Part shown: piece after piece, positions 8,419-17,330 of the stretch
How the letters are laid out: each line of letters begins with the position of its first letter
Position numbering within the stretch: position 1 is the first letter of the stretch
Source of the DNA: JBBDYH01 sp040901795
GTDB lineage: Bacteria; Planctomycetota; Planctomycetia; Pirellulales; JALHPA01
Direction of reading: 5' to 3'
Assembly (NCBI GenBank): GCA_040901795.1
Contig: JBBDYH010000136.1
Coordinates: forward strand, 16,551 to 80,550
Length of the DNA: 64,000 nucleotides
Notes under the pieces: model-generated
What the model saw: the letters and a program-made list of their open reading frames with translations, nothing else
Told to the model about the DNA's origin: nothing
Databases searched by the model: none
Translations under genes and position numbers: made by a program

Positions 8419-8438
8419 AAAACGGTATGTACCGTTTT
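8419..8438. promoter_or_regulatory. 20-bp palindrome between tRNA-His and integrase
   Basis: A perfect 9-bp inverted repeat (AAAACGGTA, 2-bp centre, TACCGTTTT) lies 22 bp upstream of the integrase start and about 75 bp past the tRNA 3' end. It could be the operator of the integrase gene or, read leftward with its short T-run, a weak tRNA terminator. Confidence 0.5.
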
Positions 8439-8514
8439 ATTCCCCGGAAACGAGCCGCACTGCCGACCACCGGCAGGTAACAGAAGTCGTTGTTTCGGCT
8501 GTACTTAGAAACAG

Positions 8515-8589
8515 GGTGGCTAACCGGAATCGAACCGGCAACCTCAAGAGCCACAATCTTGCGCTCTAACCGATTGAGCTATAGCCACC
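8515..8589 (-). tRNA. tRNA-His(GTG), probable attachment site
   Basis: A full cloverleaf: acceptor stem GTGGCTA/TAGCCAC preceded by the histidine-specific extra G(-1) facing C73, a D arm with GGTTAGAGC, anticodon stem CAAGA/TCTTG with loop TTGTGGC (anticodon GTG), and a T arm with GGTTCGATTCC. CCA is not encoded. Its 3' end faces the integrase, so the 3' half is the likely attB/attR overlap of the element. Confidence 0.96.
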
Positions 8590-8771
8590 ATCATAGGTTA
8601 TGGCGCACCGGCCGGTCCGGCCGCTCGCCACACCGTTCAAGTTAGCAAGAAATCCGTTGCCGGCAAGCCCAGATGACAGGACACGACGCCTCCCCAAGAG
8701 GTTCGATAGTAACGAACTTAGAGTCATTCGCTCGCGCTGCGGTATCCTGCCGGGAAGTCTCCGAAAGCTAG

Positions 8772-8799
8772 TGGACATGGATACATAAGTGTCTATAAT
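8772..8799 (+). promoter_or_regulatory. candidate sigma-70 promoter
   Basis: TGGACA (8772-8777) and a perfect TATAAT (8794-8799) are separated by 16 bp, 30 bp before the start of the small gene at 8830. Confidence 0.5.
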
Positions 8800-8829
8800 G
8801 ACACCACAGCCATGTCACGGAGAACCCCA

Positions 8830-9024
8830 ATGAACACGACTGTTTTTCCAAGGGAATCCATTGACCATGATACGCGTTTACGCAAACCTCAGCCCATCGC
8901 CGAAGTGATGGCTGAAGTGCTGGCGCGGTACGGCTTGCCGGAAGCACCACACGTCTCCGAACGAGCGGTCGGTTATCCGCCAGCACATTCGGCCGAACCT
9001 ATCACCGCGCTTGCAATGGCATAG
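8830..9024 (+). CDS. small conserved-looking hypothetical protein
   Basis: A 64-residue protein read from the ATG at 8830, with CGGAGA 6-7 bases upstream and a good promoter before it. It contains RLRKPQPIAEVMAEVLARYG, an amphipathic helix. No signal peptide or membrane segment. It stands alone between the tRNA and the catabolic operon. Function is unknown. Confidence 0.55.
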   Translation: MNTTVFPRESIDHDTRLRKPQPIAEVMAEVLARYGLPEAPHVSERAVGYPPAHSAEPITALAMA

Positions 9025-9071
9025 CTGCCCCATCTCCCAGTCTCCCAGTCTCCCAGTCTCCCTCTCTCCCT

Positions 9072-9851
9072 TCACGGCCACTTAGGCTTCCGCTTCTCGA
9101 GAAACGCGGACAGCCCCTCGGCGGCCGCTTCGGTCGTCCGAGCGGTCGCACTGAAGGCCGCCCCGGCGGCCAACTGTGTGGTCAGCGTCTCGCCGATTGT
9201 CTCATTCAGCATCCGCTTGGTCATCAACAGCGCCTCAGGCGCGCTTTGGGCGCATTCGCCGGCGAGCTGCTGTCCGCGCACCCAGAGCTGGTCCGACTTG
9301 ATCAGCTCATGAACCAGCCCAATGCGATGCGCCTCGTCGCTGTCGATCGTGCCCGCCGTGAGCATTGCATACGCCGCCCGGCCACCGCCGATGCGAAACG
9401 TCAGCAAGGGCGCCACTACGCCGGCGACGAGACCGCGCTTGGGCTCCGGCAAGCCAAACGTCGCCTCCGGCGCGGCCAACACGATATCGCAAGCCAGCAC
9501 CAGGCCGAGGCCGCCCGCCAGAGCCGGGCCTTGCACCGCTGCGATCAGCGGCTTGGGGAAGCGCAGCATCGTTTCCAACAGATCGCGGTAGACCAGTGCG
9601 TCGTCGTGCCAGCGCGCCAGCGCATCGGCGTCTTTGCTGGTGGCTTGCATTTCTGCCAGATCCATGCCGGCGCAAAACGCCGGCCCCGCCGCCGAGACGA
9701 TCACCGCGCGCACGCCGCGCTGGCCATGCAGGTCGTGCAGCGCCTGGTCGAGATCGGCGATCAGCTCGCGCGACAGCGCATTGCGCTTTTCGGGCCGGTT
9801 CAGCACCAGCGTGCCCGTGTGTTCGTGGACGTGTACTTTAACGAGGGACAT
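9072..9851 (-). CDS. enoyl-CoA hydratase/isomerase family protein
   Basis: The 259-residue protein has the crotonase fold. The oxyanion-hole segments are AFCAGMDL (about 61-68) and the GPALAGGLGL loop (about 106-115), and the region with the catalytic Glu is GLPEPKRGL. It would hydrate a 2-enoyl-CoA or 3-methylglutaconyl-type intermediate. It is the last gene of a leftward operon with an acyl-CoA carboxyltransferase and an AtuA-like protein. It is therefore most likely the hydratase of a leucine/isovalerate or acyclic-terpene (Liu/Atu) pathway. The exact substrate cannot be told from sequence alone. Confidence 0.92.
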   Translation of the reverse strand: MSLVKVHVHEHTGTLVLNRPEKRNALSRELIADLDQALHDLHGQRGVRAVIVSAAGPAFCAGMDLAEMQATSKDADALARWHDDALVYRDLLETMLRFPKPLIAAVQGPALAGGLGLVLACDIVLAAPEATFGLPEPKRGLVAGVVAPLLTFRIGGGRAAYAMLTAGTIDSDEAHRIGLVHELIKSDQLWVRGQQLAGECAQSAPEALLMTKRMLNETIGETLTTQLAAGAAFSATARTTEAAAEGLSAFLEKRKPKWP

Positions 9852-9865
9852 GCGCGAAGGGTTCA

Positions 9866-9925
9866 GGTTGGAGTTCAGCCTTCAGGCTGTGGCCTTGCGG
9901 ACAAGCTGAAGTTTGAACTCCAACG
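9866..9925. repeat. dispersed palindromic repeat (GTTGGAGTTCA family)
   Basis: Between two operon genes: GGTTGGAGTTCA and TGAACTCCAAC arms flank smaller stems (CCTTCAGG, ACAAGCTGAAG). Related copies occur at 32186, 33077 and 61856. Confidence 0.55.
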
Positions 9926-9926
9926 G

Positions 9927-10235
9927 TTAGGCGTCAGGAAGTTCCAGGTCTAAGATCGCTGTGCCGAGCAGCTTGCCTTGCGTATCGATCCGCAGCGACT
10001 GGCTGGCGCCGCCGGCAAGCGCATTGTACAGGATGAAGTTCAAAGCACCGATGCGTGGCAACTCGAAACGCTCGACGCGAGAAACGCCAAGGCCGCGAAA
10101 GAACTCGCCGACGCGATCAGCCGTCAAATGGCGTTGCAGTTGTTCAAAGGCAGCGGCGTCATTGGCCACAACGCCGATGTTTGCGTGGTTGCCTTTATCG
10201 CCGGAACGAGCGTGAGCGAGATCGGAGAGCTTCAT
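9927..10235 (-). CDS. AtuA C-terminal domain protein (separate small subunit)
   Basis: A 102-residue protein beginning MKLSDLAHARSGDKGNHANI, the conserved start of the domain that forms the C-terminus of AtuA-type proteins. The ATG at 10235 overlaps the stop of the upstream DUF1446 gene (ATGA). The two therefore act together, as a split form of what is one polypeptide in Pseudomonas AtuA. Predicted cytosolic. The role in acyclic terpene/branched acyl-CoA utilisation is known genetically in Pseudomonas; the biochemical step is unclear. Confidence 0.85.
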   Translation of the reverse strand: MKLSDLAHARSGDKGNHANIGVVANDAAAFEQLQRHLTADRVGEFFRGLGVSRVERFELPRIGALNFILYNALAGGASQSLRIDTQGKLLGTAILDLELPDA

Positions 10236-11614
10236 GGGGATTCCTTTTCCGCCATCCACTCGCGGGCGGTGCGGACTTCGACTTGGGTATCGATCACCTC
10301 GCGTGGCACAAGCGTCGGCCAATAGGCAAACACCGGCCGCACTTGAGGCCGTCCGGTCGCGTAGCCCGCGATGCCAGGCGGGCCGCTCGTGATCAAAGGC
10401 GCGAACTCCTTGGTAAAACGCTCCAGCGGCTCGCGGCGCGAATCACGGGCCGTGACGCGCAGCATGACTTCGCGAACGCCGTCCGGAGCTGCATGTAAGC
10501 CGGGAACCGCCTGGCCGGCGCCCAGGCACTCGACATGCCAGCCTGCGAACTCCAGACCCGTGCGGGCCAGGCGGCGGCGGATCATTTCGCCGCAGGCGTG
10601 TGCCTTTGAGACACAATCGTTTCCGTAGATCAGCAATTGCCCGCTCGCCATGTACCCGTCGTGATAGGCCAGCGAGACTTTGTACTGATCGGGCGGGGGC
10701 CGGCCGGTGGCGCCGCGGACCGCCACGCGGTTGTCGCCTGTTTCTGCAAGCTCGATGGTTGTGAAGTCAACATCGACATCCGGCGTGAGGTAATGTGCCG
10801 GGTCCCCAATCTCGTAGACGAGCTGCTCGGCGACGGTGCGGCGGTTGACGGCGCCGCCGCTGTCGGCAGGCTTTGTGATGACACACGAGCCGTCTCGTTC
10901 GAGCTCCGCGATCGGGTAACCGACGTCGGCGAGATTCAGCGCTTGCCAATCGTGATGCAATCCGCCGCTCACCTGAGCACCGCACTCGATCAAATGCCCT
11001 GCGACCGAAGCGCCCGCCACGGTGTTCCAATCGTCCCAGGTCCAGTCAAAGTGGTCCGCGGCCGGGCCAACGGCGAGCGAGGCATCGGCCACTCGGCCGG
11101 TGATCACCAGTTCGGCGCCGGCCGCCAGTGCGTCGGCGATCGGCCGAGCGCCGAGATAGGCGTTCGCACAGACGATGGGCTGCGCGAGATCGGCCAGCGG
11201 CTCACCGGTATCAAGATGCACAAACCGGCAGCCGGCGTCTCGCAGCTCGAACAGCCGTGGCAACAGATCATCGCCTGTCACGACGCCGATCCGCCGCGAC
11301 GATAGTCCGGAACTCACGAGTACGGCGCCCGCGGCATGCGCGCAGGCGAGCGGGTTGACGCCGCCGGCGTTGGTCACAATGCGGAGTCGCGGCTGCCGTG
11401 TCAGGGCCGGGACCAGGCTTACCAGGACGGTCAGAAAATCTTCGGCATAGCCTAGCCGCGGGTTTTTCTCGCGCTGTCGCGCCAGGATCGACATCGTCAG
11501 CTCGGCCAGATACTCGAGCGTGAGGTAATCCACCTCGGCTCGCTCGACGGTCAACCGCGGAGCGTCAAGGTTGTCGCCCAAAAACCCGGCGGCGTTGGCG
11601 ATGCGAAGGGGCAT
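10232..11614 (-). CDS. DUF1446 / AtuA-like protein
   Basis: A 460-residue protein read from the ATG at 11614. It matches DUF1446 (AtuA core): LRIANAAGFLGDN, RLRIVTNAGGVNPLACA, ELVITGRVADASLAVGP and HLIECGAQVSGG are family hallmarks. AtuA is required for growth on acyclic terpenes in Pseudomonas, but its reaction is not established. It lies in an operon with a carboxyltransferase upstream and a hydratase downstream, which supports branched or terpenoid acyl-CoA breakdown. Confidence 0.9.
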   Translation of the reverse strand: MPLRIANAAGFLGDNLDAPRLTVERAEVDYLTLEYLAELTMSILARQREKNPRLGYAEDFLTVLVSLVPALTRQPRLRIVTNAGGVNPLACAHAAGAVLVSSGLSSRRIGVVTGDDLLPRLFELRDAGCRFVHLDTGEPLADLAQPIVCANAYLGARPIADALAAGAELVITGRVADASLAVGPAADHFDWTWDDWNTVAGASVAGHLIECGAQVSGGLHHDWQALNLADVGYPIAELERDGSCVITKPADSGGAVNRRTVAEQLVYEIGDPAHYLTPDVDVDFTTIELAETGDNRVAVRGATGRPPPDQYKVSLAYHDGYMASGQLLIYGNDCVSKAHACGEMIRRRLARTGLEFAGWHVECLGAGQAVPGLHAAPDGVREVMLRVTARDSRREPLERFTKEFAPLITSGPPGIAGYATGRPQVRPVFAYWPTLVPREVIDTQVEVRTAREWMAEKESP

Positions 11615-11689
11615 GCGGAGGACGCGAGTCAAGGAACACAGATGCACACAGACGAGAACAGATGCACAGAGATGTTAGTCGTCACACTG

Positions 11690-11926
11690 TCAGATCTTGG
11701 TGGCCGAAATGATGCGGACCGTGCGGTCGGGGTACATTTCACGATAGAAGCGTCCGGCAATTCGCTTGGCGCCAAGCGGCGACTTCGCGAAGCAGATAAG
11801 TTGTCTGTTCCGCGTACCGATTCGGGCAACAGCGCAGAACTGCTTCTTGTCGGGCGGGCTCAGGCCGCGGGCGAGTTTAACCACGTTCGAGTGACGAATC
11901 GCCTCAGCGTTCCGCGGCTTGATCAA
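11690..11926 (-). CDS. small basic protein, possible toxin-like partner
   Basis: A 78-residue protein read from a TTG at 11926. The preceding gene's stop lies 2 bp upstream, and AAGGGAG lies 6 bases before the TTG, which decides the start. It begins MIKPRNAEAIRHSNVVKLAR and is strongly basic. It contains QFCAVARIGTRNRQLICFA and a C-terminal ERL-like helix (RIAGRFYREMYPD). It is coupled to the acidic gene before it. The pair interrupts a catabolic operon. No named family is recognised; a toxin or RNA-binding role is inferred only from size, charge and pairing. Confidence 0.6.
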   Translation of the reverse strand: MIKPRNAEAIRHSNVVKLARGLSPPDKKQFCAVARIGTRNRQLICFAKSPLGAKRIAGRFYREMYPDRTVRIISATKI

Positions 11927-11928
11927 TG

Positions 11929-12156
11929 TCAGCTCCCTTCTTTCGGCTGCGCTTCCGCCGGAGCGGATTGTTCTTCGTCTAGCGCAGACTCGTGAAGTAG
12001 CTCGGCATATACATCGTCTTCCGGGTTGCCCCATATCCTCGCCATCGAGAAGCCGCTCGCGGCCATCCAGAACTCGCGATCGTCCATGTCGTCGTCGGCA
12101 GTATCCATCGGATCTTGCATGCTGGTACCCGGAGAGTAGATCACAGGATTCAGCAT
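11929..12156 (-). CDS. small acidic protein, possible antitoxin-like partner
   Basis: A 75-residue acidic protein. The ATG at 12156 lies one base after the stop of the carboxyltransferase gene, with AGGTG upstream. The core (DREFWMAASGFSMARIWGN followed by PEDDVYAELL) has the look of short antitoxin-type proteins, in which FW..A and an IW.NPEDDVY motif precede a partner gene. It is translationally coupled to both neighbours. Function is inferred, not shown. Confidence 0.6.
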   Translation of the reverse strand: MLNPVIYSPGTSMQDPMDTADDDMDDREFWMAASGFSMARIWGNPEDDVYAELLHESALDEEQSAPAEAQPKEGS

Positions 12157-12157
12157 T

Positions 12158-13777
12158 CTACACCTGAAACACCCCCAGCCGAAACGGCTCGTCGCTGGCA
12201 TGGCGCGTTACGATCTCCAGCGACTGAATCAGTACATCCCGCGTGTCCACCGGATCAAGGATCGCATCTACCCAGCCGCGCGCGGCGGCGTAGCGGATGT
12301 CCATTTGCCGCTCGTAGTCCCCTTTGACTTTGTCGCGAAGTTGAGCCAGCTCGTCGGCGTCGACCTTATGCCCCTGCCGCTCCAGACTTTTGATCGTAAC
12401 GTCCAGTAACGTCGAAGTCGCTTGCTCGCCCCCCATCACCGCGTAACGCGCGGTGGGCCAGGCATAAATCAGCCGGGGATCGAAGGCCTTGCCGCACAGC
12501 GCGTAATTGCCCGCGCCAAATGACCCTCCGGTGATGACGGTCAGCTTGGGCACGCGGCTGTTGCTCACGGCGTTGACCAACTTGGCGCCGGCTTTGATGA
12601 TCCCTTCCTGCTCACTGTCGCGGCCGACCATGAAGCCGTTGACGTCTTGCAGGAAAACAATCGGCAGCCAGTCCTGGTTGCAGTTGAGGATGAACCGCGC
12701 CGCCTTTTCGGCGCTATCGACGTAGATCACGCCCCCAAACTGCAGCGGCCCCTCGGCCGGCCGGACGCGCCGCCGCTGGTTGGCGACGATCCCGACTGCA
12801 AACCCGCCCAACCGCGCCGTTCCGCAGACCAAAGTGCCCCCGTATTCGGGCTTGTACTCGGCGAAGCTCTCGGCATCGACGACGCACTCAATCACGTCGC
12901 GGACCTCGTACTCGTCGCGCGGGTTGCCGCTGACAATCTTGTCGAGTTCTTCGGCGGCGCCGCTTGCCGGACGTGCCGCGATGCGTGAAAACGGCGCGAC
13001 CGGCAATCCATCATCGGGCCGGATCAATGCGGCCAGCTCGCGCAGCCGCGCGAGGCAGGCTTCGTCGTTCGGCTCGCGGTAATCGATCGTGCCGCTGACC
13101 TGCGCGTGCATCGCCGCGCCCCCTAGCTCTTCATGCGAAACCTCCTGGCCAATCGCGCTTTTGACCAGCGCCGGCCCGGCGAGGTACAGACCGGAGCCTT
13201 CGGCCATAACCAGCTTGTCACAAAGTACGGGCAAATAGCCGCCGCCCGCGACGCAGTTGCCCATAATCGCGGCGAGCTGCGAGAGGCCCATCGCCGAGAT
13301 CACGGCGTTGTTCCGGAAAATGCGGCCGAAGTCATCCTCATCCGGAAATACGTCTTCCTGCAGCGGCAGAAAGACGCCTGCCGAATCGACCAGATAAACG
13401 AGCGGCAGCCGGTTCTGCATCGCCACGCGCTGGGCGCGGAGCACCTTTTTCGTCGTGGCCGGAAAGAACGCTCCGGCCTTCACGGTGGCGTCGTTGGCGA
13501 CGATCACAAACCGCCGGCCGGCCACGGTCCCGATCCCCGTCGCCACGCCTGCGGCAGGCGCCCCGCCCCAACCGTCGTACATCTTCCAGCCAGCCCACAA
13601 ACCGAGCTCGAGAAAATATGTCCCCGGGTCAATCAGCCGGTCGATCCGCTCGCGCGCCGTGAGCCGGCCCTTGTCGTGCTGCCGCTCAATCGCTTTGGCA
13701 CCGCCGCCAAGGCGCAATAGTGCTTGCTCCTCGTTGAGGCGAGACGCGGCAGCGGGGAGTAATCGTGCTGAATGCAT
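12158..13777 (-). CDS. acyl-CoA carboxylase carboxyltransferase (beta) subunit
   Basis: A 539-residue biotin-dependent carboxyltransferase of the methylcrotonyl-/geranyl-CoA carboxylase type. Visible hallmarks are the N-terminal KGRLTARERIDRLIDPG, the acyl-CoA-binding GGGYLPVLCDK, and in the second crotonase-like half GGSFGAGNYALCG and GGEQATSTL. It transfers carboxyl from biotin to a branched enoyl-CoA. It is the first gene of the operon. The biotin carboxylase/BCCP subunit it needs is not in this window, so it must be encoded elsewhere. Methylcrotonyl-CoA versus geranyl-CoA specificity cannot be decided. Confidence 0.92.
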   Translation of the reverse strand: MHSARLLPAAASRLNEEQALLRLGGGAKAIERQHDKGRLTARERIDRLIDPGTYFLELGLWAGWKMYDGWGGAPAAGVATGIGTVAGRRFVIVANDATVKAGAFFPATTKKVLRAQRVAMQNRLPLVYLVDSAGVFLPLQEDVFPDEDDFGRIFRNNAVISAMGLSQLAAIMGNCVAGGGYLPVLCDKLVMAEGSGLYLAGPALVKSAIGQEVSHEELGGAAMHAQVSGTIDYREPNDEACLARLRELAALIRPDDGLPVAPFSRIAARPASGAAEELDKIVSGNPRDEYEVRDVIECVVDAESFAEYKPEYGGTLVCGTARLGGFAVGIVANQRRRVRPAEGPLQFGGVIYVDSAEKAARFILNCNQDWLPIVFLQDVNGFMVGRDSEQEGIIKAGAKLVNAVSNSRVPKLTVITGGSFGAGNYALCGKAFDPRLIYAWPTARYAVMGGEQATSTLLDVTIKSLERQGHKVDADELAQLRDKVKGDYERQMDIRYAAARGWVDAILDPVDTRDVLIQSLEIVTRHASDEPFRLGVFQV

Positions 13778-14087
13778 GGGTGCGTGCGGTTAGCTTAACG
13801 CTCGGCGACGGCAACGTATCTTATCGAGTACAGGTGCGTTTCGCGCTACACCGGCGTCTCGTTCTGAGATGAGTATCTCATTGCGATACGGATTCGTTTA
13901 GGTCGCCACAGTACTGCTCGACAGCCGGTTAACAACCTAAACGACTGCGCGGCAGCGGCTTAAGGATACTCTCTCGTTGTCGGCTCGATTGCCACGGTAC
14001 TCTGGCACGCCCATTGCAAATCCCGCAAACCGCTCGACATCATTCAACGATCAGCGGCAGGACCTGCGAAGAAAAACGGAGACACCC

Positions 14088-14759
14088 ATGAACGTTCGAC
14101 TGTTCACCGCAGCGCTTGTTTTGGCCGGAACATTGTCCGCCCCGGCGTTGGCCGAAGTCCCTGGCGAGTATTTCTACGGCTATCGGCCGGCCTCGTCGAC
14201 CGCGCTGGGCGATGCCCTCCACGGCGGCAGCCAGGTGATTCGCAGCACCGGCGAGGCGGTCCGGAATGGGTCCGTAGCGGCAGTGAATCTCGAGCGGGCC
14301 AAGAGCCAGTATTTGCGAAACAATTACGAAGCGACCAAGATCTTTTGGGAAAAGCGCTTACTCTACAAGGAGAAGTCGGCACAACTGCGTGGGCAACCGC
14401 TAACCTCCGACCAAATCCGGAAGATCGCTCGCGATGCTGCGCCGGATCGGTTGAATACGCTGCAGCTTTCGCCCACCACCGGCGCGATCAACTGGCCGGA
14501 GGCCTTGATGCGCCCCGAGTTCGATAAACTGCGGCCGGAGGTGGAGAAGATCTTCGTAAACCGGACCGTCGCGAACAGCGGTTCAGGCAGCAGCAGCGAG
14601 ACCGCCATTGCCAGGCTGACCAAAGCCATGCATCAGGACCTCAAGGCACAGATCAATGTAATGAGCACCAATGAGTACATGGTCGCGAGAAGCTTCCTTC
14701 GCAGCCTGGCGTATGAGGCACGGTTCGTGCCCGGCCTGGAGGGCGTGGCCCAGCGGTAG
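14088..14759 (+). CDS. secreted hypothetical protein
   Basis: A 223-residue protein read from the ATG at 14088 (ACGGAG upstream). It has a classic signal peptide (MNVRLFTAALVLAGTLSAPA, cleavage after ALA). The mature part is helical and rich in charged residues, with IFWEKRLLYKEK and a C-terminal helix ending in LEGVAQR. No domain is recognised. It is a single-gene unit with its own terminator downstream. Confidence 0.75.
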   Translation: MNVRLFTAALVLAGTLSAPALAEVPGEYFYGYRPASSTALGDALHGGSQVIRSTGEAVRNGSVAAVNLERAKSQYLRNNYEATKIFWEKRLLYKEKSAQLRGQPLTSDQIRKIARDAAPDRLNTLQLSPTTGAINWPEALMRPEFDKLRPEVEKIFVNRTVANSGSGSSSETAIARLTKAMHQDLKAQINVMSTNEYMVARSFLRSLAYEARFVPGLEGVAQR

Positions 14760-14792
14760 TACGCTTGTAGACTGCGGACTTTCTGGGGCAGA

Positions 14793-14828
14793 GCGGGCCT
14801 TCACCGTTGTGGAGGCCCGCATCTTTTT
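14793..14828 (+). terminator. rho-independent terminator
   Basis: An 8-bp stem (GCGGGCCT at 14793-14800, AGGCCCGC at 14813-14820) is followed by five T (14824-14828). It lies 33 bp after the secreted protein gene. Confidence 0.85.
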
Positions 14829-15283
14829 GCGCGCCAACGAAAGCGCCAACGGTGTTAGGCTCAGTCGCGTGCCGACGTTCTGGGACCCCAAAAACCGCTA
14901 ACTGACAAGAATCTCGGCTTGCAGTGGTGCGGCACTAGGGTTTTGCTAGAATACCTAATCGATTCAGATTACCCATTCGCGAATGCAGCGTCTTTGCTGA
15001 CCCGTTTGAACGACAGCCGTCACTTTCTGGTGAGTGTTGCAATAGTACAACCCCTCAGGGGCGAAGAGGTTGTGTAAGGGCAACGGCAACCATCCGGCCG
15101 GCATTCGCTCGGCCAATACGACATTCCACCTAAAGTCTTCGCTCCTTTAAGGTTAGCTCATTGCCTTTGCGCGCCTGGTCTAGCCCGGCACTCGACATGC
15201 TTCCACGGAATAGCTCCAGGCTGCCGCTGACTCTCGTCGCGAGTCCGGCAGCGCTGGTTCCACACTACTCTTTGGAGGCGCCC
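14829..15283. other. long leader region upstream of the sigma factor gene
   Basis: About 450 bp without a convincing gene. A TAGAAT hexamer lies near 14947 in a plausible promoter context, but no well-spaced -35 was found. It is the 5' region of the sigma-70 gene and may hold its promoter. Confidence 0.4.
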
Positions 15284-17011
<1,728 letters not shown>

Positions 17012-17013
17012 CT

Positions 17014-17148
17014 TTTGGATTGCGGCGACTCGTCGCTGCGCGTTCATGGACTGCGACGACTCGTCGTCGCTTTGGATTTCCACCAGCGCTGCGCCTTTGT
17101 ACTGCGACGAATTGCCGTCGCTTTCTTTTTCAAGCAGCGCTTCAAGTG
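17014..17148. repeat. three tandem degenerate palindromes (CGACGACTCGTCG family)
   Basis: Three units about 55 bp apart share TGCGACGACTCGTCGTCGC followed by TTTGGATTTCCA or similar. A related pair lies at 36990-37110. They look like REP-type intergenic repeats. Confidence 0.6.
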
Positions 17149-17330
17149 AATCGCCAGAAGCTTCAATCCAGCTCACCGATTTGCGGATTACCGCAATCCC
17201 CGCGCTTCTGCTTTTTCGTTGCTTTCTTCATCATGTCTAATTATGGTGACGATAGACGTGGAGGAGACGCCTGCGGGAAACCACAGTCGTTGTAACTTTT
17301 CACGATCTCGTATGGTACGGAGGCGAGGCC

